64,000 bases of DNA, from the NCBI GenBank assembly GCA_910574255.1, contig CAJTAK010000009.1, positions 1 to 64,000 of the forward strand, given 5' to 3'. Positions 59,809 through 64,000 of the stretch are shown here, piece by piece (the stretch's first letter is position 1; each line of letters opens with the position of its first letter). A program made the translations under genes and the position numbers. Source of the DNA: Clostridia bacterium. Lineage in GTDB: Bacteria; Bacillota; Clostridia; Lachnospirales; Lachnospiraceae. The notes under the pieces were generated by a model that was given only the letters and a program-made list of their open reading frames with translations, was not told the DNA's origin and did no database searches.

Positions 59809-61449
59809 ATGATACAGGCAGTAAATGTAACACTGAGAATTGGGAAAAAAGCCTTATTTGAAGATGTGAATATCAAATTCACCGAAGGAAACTGCTATGG
59901 CCTTATCGGTGCCAACGGAGCAGGAAAGTCCACATTTTTAAAGATTCTTACAGGAGAATTAGAATCTACCAGCGGCGAGATCGCCATCACCCCGGGCCAG
60001 CGACTCTCCTTTTTAAAGCAGGATCATTTTCAGTATGACGACTATCCCGTTATGGATACCGTCATTATGGGCAATGCCCGTCTCTATGAGATTGCAAAAG
60101 AAAAGGATGCCATCTACGCCAAGGAAGACTTTACGGATGAGGACGGGATCCGTGCCAGCGAGCTGGAAGCGGAATTTGCTGATATGAACGGCTGGGAGGC
60201 GGAAGCTGATGCAGCCTCCCTGTTAAATGGTCTGGGAATCGAACCCGAGCATCATTTTACTCTCATGAAGGATCTTACGGGTGCTCACAAGGTAAAAGTA
60301 CTTCTGGCTCAGGCCCTTTTCGGCAATCCCGATATTCTGCTCCTTGACGAGCCCACCAACCATCTGGATCTGGATGCCATCGCATGGCTGGAGGAATTTC
60401 TTATCAATTTTAACAATACTGTGATCGTAGTATCCCATGACCGCTATTTCCTGAACAAAGTCTGCACCCATACTGCAGATATTGACTACGGCAAGATCCA
60501 GCTCTATGCCGGCAATTACGACTTCTGGTATGAGTCCAGCCAGCTTCTTATCCGTCAGATGAAAGAGGCCAACAAGAAAAAGGAAGAAAAGATCAAGGAG
60601 TTGCAGGAATTTATCTCCCGGTTCAGCGCCAACGCTTCCAAGTCCAAGCAGGCGACCTCCAGAAAGCGTGCTCTGGAGAAGATTGAACTGGATGAGATCA
60701 AGCCTTCCAGCCGGAAGTATCCCTACATCGATTTCCGGCCCAACCGTGAGATCGGAAACGAGGTCCTGACTGTGGAGGGAATCTCCAAGACAATCGACGG
60801 AGTAAAGGTTCTGGACAATATTTCCTTTATCTTAGGTCATGATGACAAAGTAGCCTTTGTGGGAAGCAATGAGTTTGCCAAGACCACCCTTTTCCAGATT
60901 TTAGCCGGCGAGATGGAGCCGGATGCGGGCACCTATAAATGGGGTGTTACCACCAGCCAGGCTTATTTTCCCAAGGACAATTCCGCTGAATTTGACAATG
61001 ACGATATTATCGTAGATTGGCTGACTCAGTATTCCGAGATTAAAGACGTCACCTATGTCCGGGGCTTCTTGGGACGTATGCTCTTTGCCGGAGAGGACGG
61101 CGTTAAAAAAGTACGGGTACTCTCCGGAGGCGAAAAAGTGCGCTGTATGCTCTCCAAGCTGATGATCTCCGGAGCCAATATCCTGATTCTTGATGAGCCT
61201 ACAGACCATCTGGACATGGAGTCCATTACAGCTCTGAACAATGGACTTATCAAGTTCCCAGGGGTTCTTTTGTTCTCATCTCGTGACCATCAGATCGTGC
61301 AGACCACAGCCAATCGAATCATTGAGCTTCTGCCCAACGGCACCATGATTGATAAGATCACCACCTACGACGAGTATCTGGAAAGTGATGCTATGGCCAG
61401 AAAGCGTACCGTTTACAGCAAGGCTTCCGGAGCTGAAGAAGATAATTAA
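59809..61449 (+). CDS. ABC-F family ATPase (YbiT/YkpA-like)
   Basis: ATG 59809 with AAGGAGG gives 546 residues. Two ABC domains: Walker A GANGAGKST and GSNEFAKTT (atypical), signatures LTGAHKVKV (degenerate) and LSGGEKVRC, Walker B ILLLDEPTNHLD and ILILDEPTDHLD, with a charged linker (RQMKEANKKKEEKIKEL). There is no membrane part. The GVTTSQAYFPKDNS block is typical of the YbiT/YkpA branch. ABC-F proteins act on ribosomes; some give antibiotic resistance, others are translation factors. The leader suggests induction by translation stress. Confidence 0.88.
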   Translation: MIQAVNVTLRIGKKALFEDVNIKFTEGNCYGLIGANGAGKSTFLKILTGELESTSGEIAITPGQRLSFLKQDHFQYDDYPVMDTVIMGNARLYEIAKEKDAIYAKEDFTDEDGIRASELEAEFADMNGWEAEADAASLLNGLGIEPEHHFTLMKDLTGAHKVKVLLAQALFGNPDILLLDEPTNHLDLDAIAWLEEFLINFNNTVIVVSHDRYFLNKVCTHTADIDYGKIQLYAGNYDFWYESSQLLIRQMKEANKKKEEKIKELQEFISRFSANASKSKQATSRKRALEKIELDEIKPSSRKYPYIDFRPNREIGNEVLTVEGISKTIDGVKVLDNISFILGHDDKVAFVGSNEFAKTTLFQILAGEMEPDAGTYKWGVTTSQAYFPKDNSAEFDNDDIIVDWLTQYSEIKDVTYVRGFLGRMLFAGEDGVKKVRVLSGGEKVRCMLSKLMISGANILILDEPTDHLDMESITALNNGLIKFPGVLLFSSRDHQIVQTTANRIIELLPNGTMIDKITTYDEYLESDAMARKRTVYSKASGAEEDN

Positions 61450-61466
61450 TTCTTCTGATTTTTCCA

Positions 61467-61495
61467 TTGCCTGTAAATTGTTTTTTTGCTATAAT
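61467..61495 (+). promoter_or_regulatory. Promoter of the PilZ gene
   Basis: TTGCCT-N17-TATAAT with a TGC extension just before the -10 box. Confidence 0.75.
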
Positions 61496-61550
61496 ATATA
61501 TTATTAAAAAAATTATATCATTACGATAATAAGCTGGGAGGCGGTTCACC

Positions 61551-62183
61551 ATGGATGCACTGAAAAAATGTCGAAAAGCGGAGATTTATTCCGGAGATAC
61601 CCTCATATGTGAGGCGGAGGTATTCCGTGATTTGACCGCAGATGTCTGGCTGTCGATTCCAAAGGATCTTCCTTGGGAATCCCCTGAGACCTATACCGTA
61701 CTTTTTTATGACTCTATATCCGGTCTCCTGCTCTGTCACTGTGACTTAAGTGAACCTCAGGAGCTCTCTGACGAGCGGGATTCCGTATCCTGCAAGATCC
61801 TGGAGGTTTTGAAGACAGAACAGCGCCGGATGGATCTGAAGATCCAGCTGAATACTCCTTTGGAGCTGTCCTGCACCTATGTACCTGGCCAGCCTTCCAA
61901 TATTCCTGCACATATTCAGGCTGAGAGCCGTGATCTCAGTGCCGGCGGTATCTACTTTATAAGCGAATATCAATTGCCGCCAGAATCGGTTGTACAGTTT
62001 CAGCTCCACGGAGCCACGAAACCATTGTTATTGTCCGCCCGTGTACTTCGTACCGAGGAACTGCCTCCCCAAAAAGGTTCTCCCCAGTACGGTCACGGAT
62101 GTCAGTTTACAGAGATGAAGCCCCAGACAGAAGCCGTTCTTCGCAATTACATATTCCGTCAGGAGCGTCAGCAGCGATTTTAA
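61551..62183 (+). CDS. PilZ-domain c-di-GMP receptor
   Basis: 210 residues. The N-terminal half is a YcgR-N-like beta domain. The PilZ domain from about residue 85 has EQRRMDLKIQL (the R-x3-R-type motif with Lys in place of the last Arg) and ESRDLSAGGIYFIS (the D/N-x-S-x-x-G motif). It likely changes motility or envelope output when c-di-GMP binds. The HD-GYP/GGDEF gene next to it makes or breaks the same signal. Confidence 0.85.
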   Translation: MDALKKCRKAEIYSGDTLICEAEVFRDLTADVWLSIPKDLPWESPETYTVLFYDSISGLLLCHCDLSEPQELSDERDSVSCKILEVLKTEQRRMDLKIQLNTPLELSCTYVPGQPSNIPAHIQAESRDLSAGGIYFISEYQLPPESVVQFQLHGATKPLLLSARVLRTEELPPQKGSPQYGHGCQFTEMKPQTEAVLRNYIFRQERQQRF

Positions 62184-62216
62184 CAATCATATCAAATATA
62201 ATAATTGTATAACTTT

Positions 62217-62252
62217 AAAAAAGGGGACTGCATTTTCCGCAGTCCCTTTCTA
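62217..62252. terminator. Bidirectional terminator
   Basis: GGGACTGC and GCAGTCCC arms with T runs on both strands, between the convergent PilZ and HD-GYP genes. Confidence 0.75.
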
Positions 62253-62288
62253 TATCCTTACACTTGCCTATTTGTCTCTTACTGCTTC

Positions 62289-64000
62289 CTATTCTCCCTC
62301 ATCAATAGGAGAAATAACAGAAAGCATCTTATCCATAGAATCATCATAAAAACGATAATGTCCCCGTCCAGCACGCTTCACCGTATAAAGGGCTCGATCC
62401 GCACAATGGAATAGGGTCTCATAGTCAGTTCCTACCATATCTGCCCTGGCCACGCCCATACTCACAGAGATATCAAATTCCTCAAACCGTCCTGTCAGAG
62501 CATGGAAAATACGTTCAATAATTGGTTCCAGATCCTCCGTGTACTCCAAAAATACAAGGAACTCATCGCCTCCCACACGAGCCACAATATCCACACCACG
62601 GATGCTCTGCCGAAGCTTCTCTGCTGTATGCTGCAGCACTTGGTCTCCAAAAATATGTCCATAAGTATCATTAGCCGATTTAAAATGATCTAAGTCAAAA
62701 ATCACTAATGCATAAGTACCTTCCGGCTTCTGTGTCATCCGGCCCACAATCTGCTCCTTAGCGCTTGCATGATTCAAAAGCCCTGTCATTCGGTCATGAG
62801 TGGCAAGCTGCTCCAAAACATCCAGCTTCAGTCTGGTATCATGGATATCAATAACCTTTCCGATGGCCCCCTGGTATATATGAGGATCCTCCAAAGTCCA
62901 CATGGCATGGGCAACAATTCGGGACCAGCGCTGCTCTCCCTGGAAATTAATCTTACAGTCATGGGTAATCACCGGATTCTCCCGGCTGGTATTCCGAAGC
63001 TTCTTCGAGAGCAGGTCCCAATTCTCCTGTCCCAGGATATCCTTAACACTGTCACTCTTCCTCGGTTCCGCAATAATCTCATTGGTAGAAAGCTTCTTGG
63101 CGCTCCAGGGCGTCAGAGTCAGAATACTGGGAGACACATTGTATTCAAACTGAATCTCCTTTGACATGGCAGCAAAGAAGCTGTATTTTTCACGCTCCTT
63201 CTCCAAAAGCTGCAAGGTCCGCTCCGAGGCCGTCAGCTCTGCATGGTTCAGCATCTCCTGGGCCACATTGTGAAGGCTCCTTCTATTGCTCTCATCTGGT
63301 GTCTCCTCATGCTGAAGCTCTGCCGGAAGCTGATCTGCAATATCCGTCAGACACTCCATAAGCAGCGGATTAAATGTACCGCACTTGCCGTCCAGAATCA
63401 TCCGAACCGCCTCTTCGTGAGGAATCGCCTTCTTATAGCACCGCTCACTGGTCAGAGCGTCGTACACATCCGCAAGGGCCACAATTTGGGCGGAAATGGG
63501 GATCTCATCTCCCTTAAGGCCGTCCGGATATCCCCGTCCGTCATAACGCTCATGGTGCCAGCGGCAGATCTCACGGGCACGCTTAACCAGAGGCTCATCC
63601 TGGTAAAGAGGCAAATCACGAAGAAGATCCCCTCCAATGGCAGAATGGGTCTTCATAATCTCAAATTCATCGTCCGTGAATCTTCCCGGCTTGTTCAGAA
63701 TCTTCTCGTCTATGGCAATCTTTCCAATATCATGAAGGGCCGAAGCCATACTGATAATGGAAATATCCTGCTGAGAAATGTTATATTGATCTGTCTTCCT
63801 GACCAAATGCTCCAGCAAAAGCTCCGTGAGCGTATGCACATGGCGCACATGCCATCCGCTTTCCCCGTTTCGGAATTCCACAATATGACTCAAAATATCA
63901 ATCATCATATTGCTGCTCTTCTCTTTTTCATAGAGCTGATCCGCAACCATGCCCATGAGCTTCTTCTGCTTTGCATACAAAAGAATCGTGTTCACCACCC
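62289..64000 (-). CDS. HD-GYP and GGDEF protein, N-terminus outside window
   Basis: 570 codons are visible and the frame continues past the window end. The first 40 residues (LLYAKQKKLMGMVADQLYEK) resemble the linker after a receiver domain, so the missing part is probably REC. HD-GYP domain: ALHDIGKIAIDEKIL and HHERYDGRGYPDGLKGDEIP. A PAS-like part follows (about 290-400), then GGDEF: DLDHFKSANDTYGH and RVGGDEFLVF. HD-GYP degrades and GGDEF makes c-di-GMP; both sets of key residues look intact. Confidence 0.9.
   Translation of the reverse strand, partial: VVNTILLYAKQKKLMGMVADQLYEKEKSSNMMIDILSHIVEFRNGESGWHVRHVHTLTELLLEHLVRKTDQYNISQQDISIISMASALHDIGKIAIDEKILNKPGRFTDDEFEIMKTHSAIGGDLLRDLPLYQDEPLVKRAREICRWHHERYDGRGYPDGLKGDEIPISAQIVALADVYDALTSERCYKKAIPHEEAVRMILDGKCGTFNPLLMECLTDIADQLPAELQHEETPDESNRRSLHNVAQEMLNHAELTASERTLQLLEKEREKYSFFAAMSKEIQFEYNVSPSILTLTPWSAKKLSTNEIIAEPRKSDSVKDILGQENWDLLSKKLRNTSRENPVITHDCKINFQGEQRWSRIVAHAMWTLEDPHIYQGAIGKVIDIHDTRLKLDVLEQLATHDRMTGLLNHASAKEQIVGRMTQKPEGTYALVIFDLDHFKSANDTYGHIFGDQVLQHTAEKLRQSIRGVDIVARVGGDEFLVFLEYTEDLEPIIERIFHALTGRFEEFDISVSMGVARADMVGTDYETLFHCADRALYTVKRAGRGHYRFYDDSMDKMLSVISPIDEGE

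Overview
The window joins two very different kinds of DNA. Positions 1 to about 29,080 are strongly AT-rich and phage-derived. From about 29,140 to 64,000 the base composition is moderate and the genes are ordinary chromosomal genes of an anaerobic, spore-forming Clostridia. The set (gapA-pgk-tpiA, iscR-iscS-iscU-mnmA, spoIIM, a SpoVB-like exporter, RNase Y, an MscL remnant with a C-terminal zinc ribbon, c-di-GMP proteins) looks most like a Lachnospiraceae relative. That family assignment is inference from gene content, not from a database match.

The phage part is a siphovirus-type prophage whose left end lies outside the window. Reading on the minus strand from right to left it has: integrase (27.6-28.9 kb) beside an array of TTATCAC repeats and the tpiA terminator; a block of small unknown genes; two DUF262 paralogues and an ArdC-like protein; a region-2-only sigma-like protein; a large plus-strand gene for a single-chain, two-barrel RNA polymerase with a DxDxD motif; a RuvC-like resolvase; a tRNA cluster; then scaffold, capsid, connectors, tail tube, tail chaperones, tape measure, tail hub, holin and endolysin. 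No terminase, portal, replication or repressor gene is visible. Intrinsic terminators follow nearly every gene or small gene group.

The most noteworthy phage items are: (1) the RNA polymerase next to a mini-sigma; (2) a tRNA-Lys whose 3' half precedes its 5' half, the two adding up to a 73-nt cloverleaf; (3) an endolysin with a strong internal ribosome binding site; (4) a probable +1 frameshift in the tail chaperones; (5) a 60-bp leader box shared by the ardC-like and DUF262 genes.

The chromosomal part runs: glycolysis (gapA, pgk, tpiA); a four-gene operon of a dynamin-like GTPase, a membrane coiled-coil protein and two zinc-ribbon proteins, whose consensus promoter carries a G9 tract in its spacer; a PHP phosphatase; an AAA/PD-(D/E)XK protein; the Fe-S and tRNA-thiolation operon with an Rrf2-type operator; a flippase; DAHP synthase; XerD; SpoIIM; ProC; RNase Y; a CapA-like protein; gene remnants including an internally deleted mscL; a purine-type permease; a lipoprotein and a zinc-ribbon membrane protein; an ABC-F ATPase with a leader peptide and alternative hairpins; a PilZ protein; and an HD-GYP/GGDEF protein cut by the window end.
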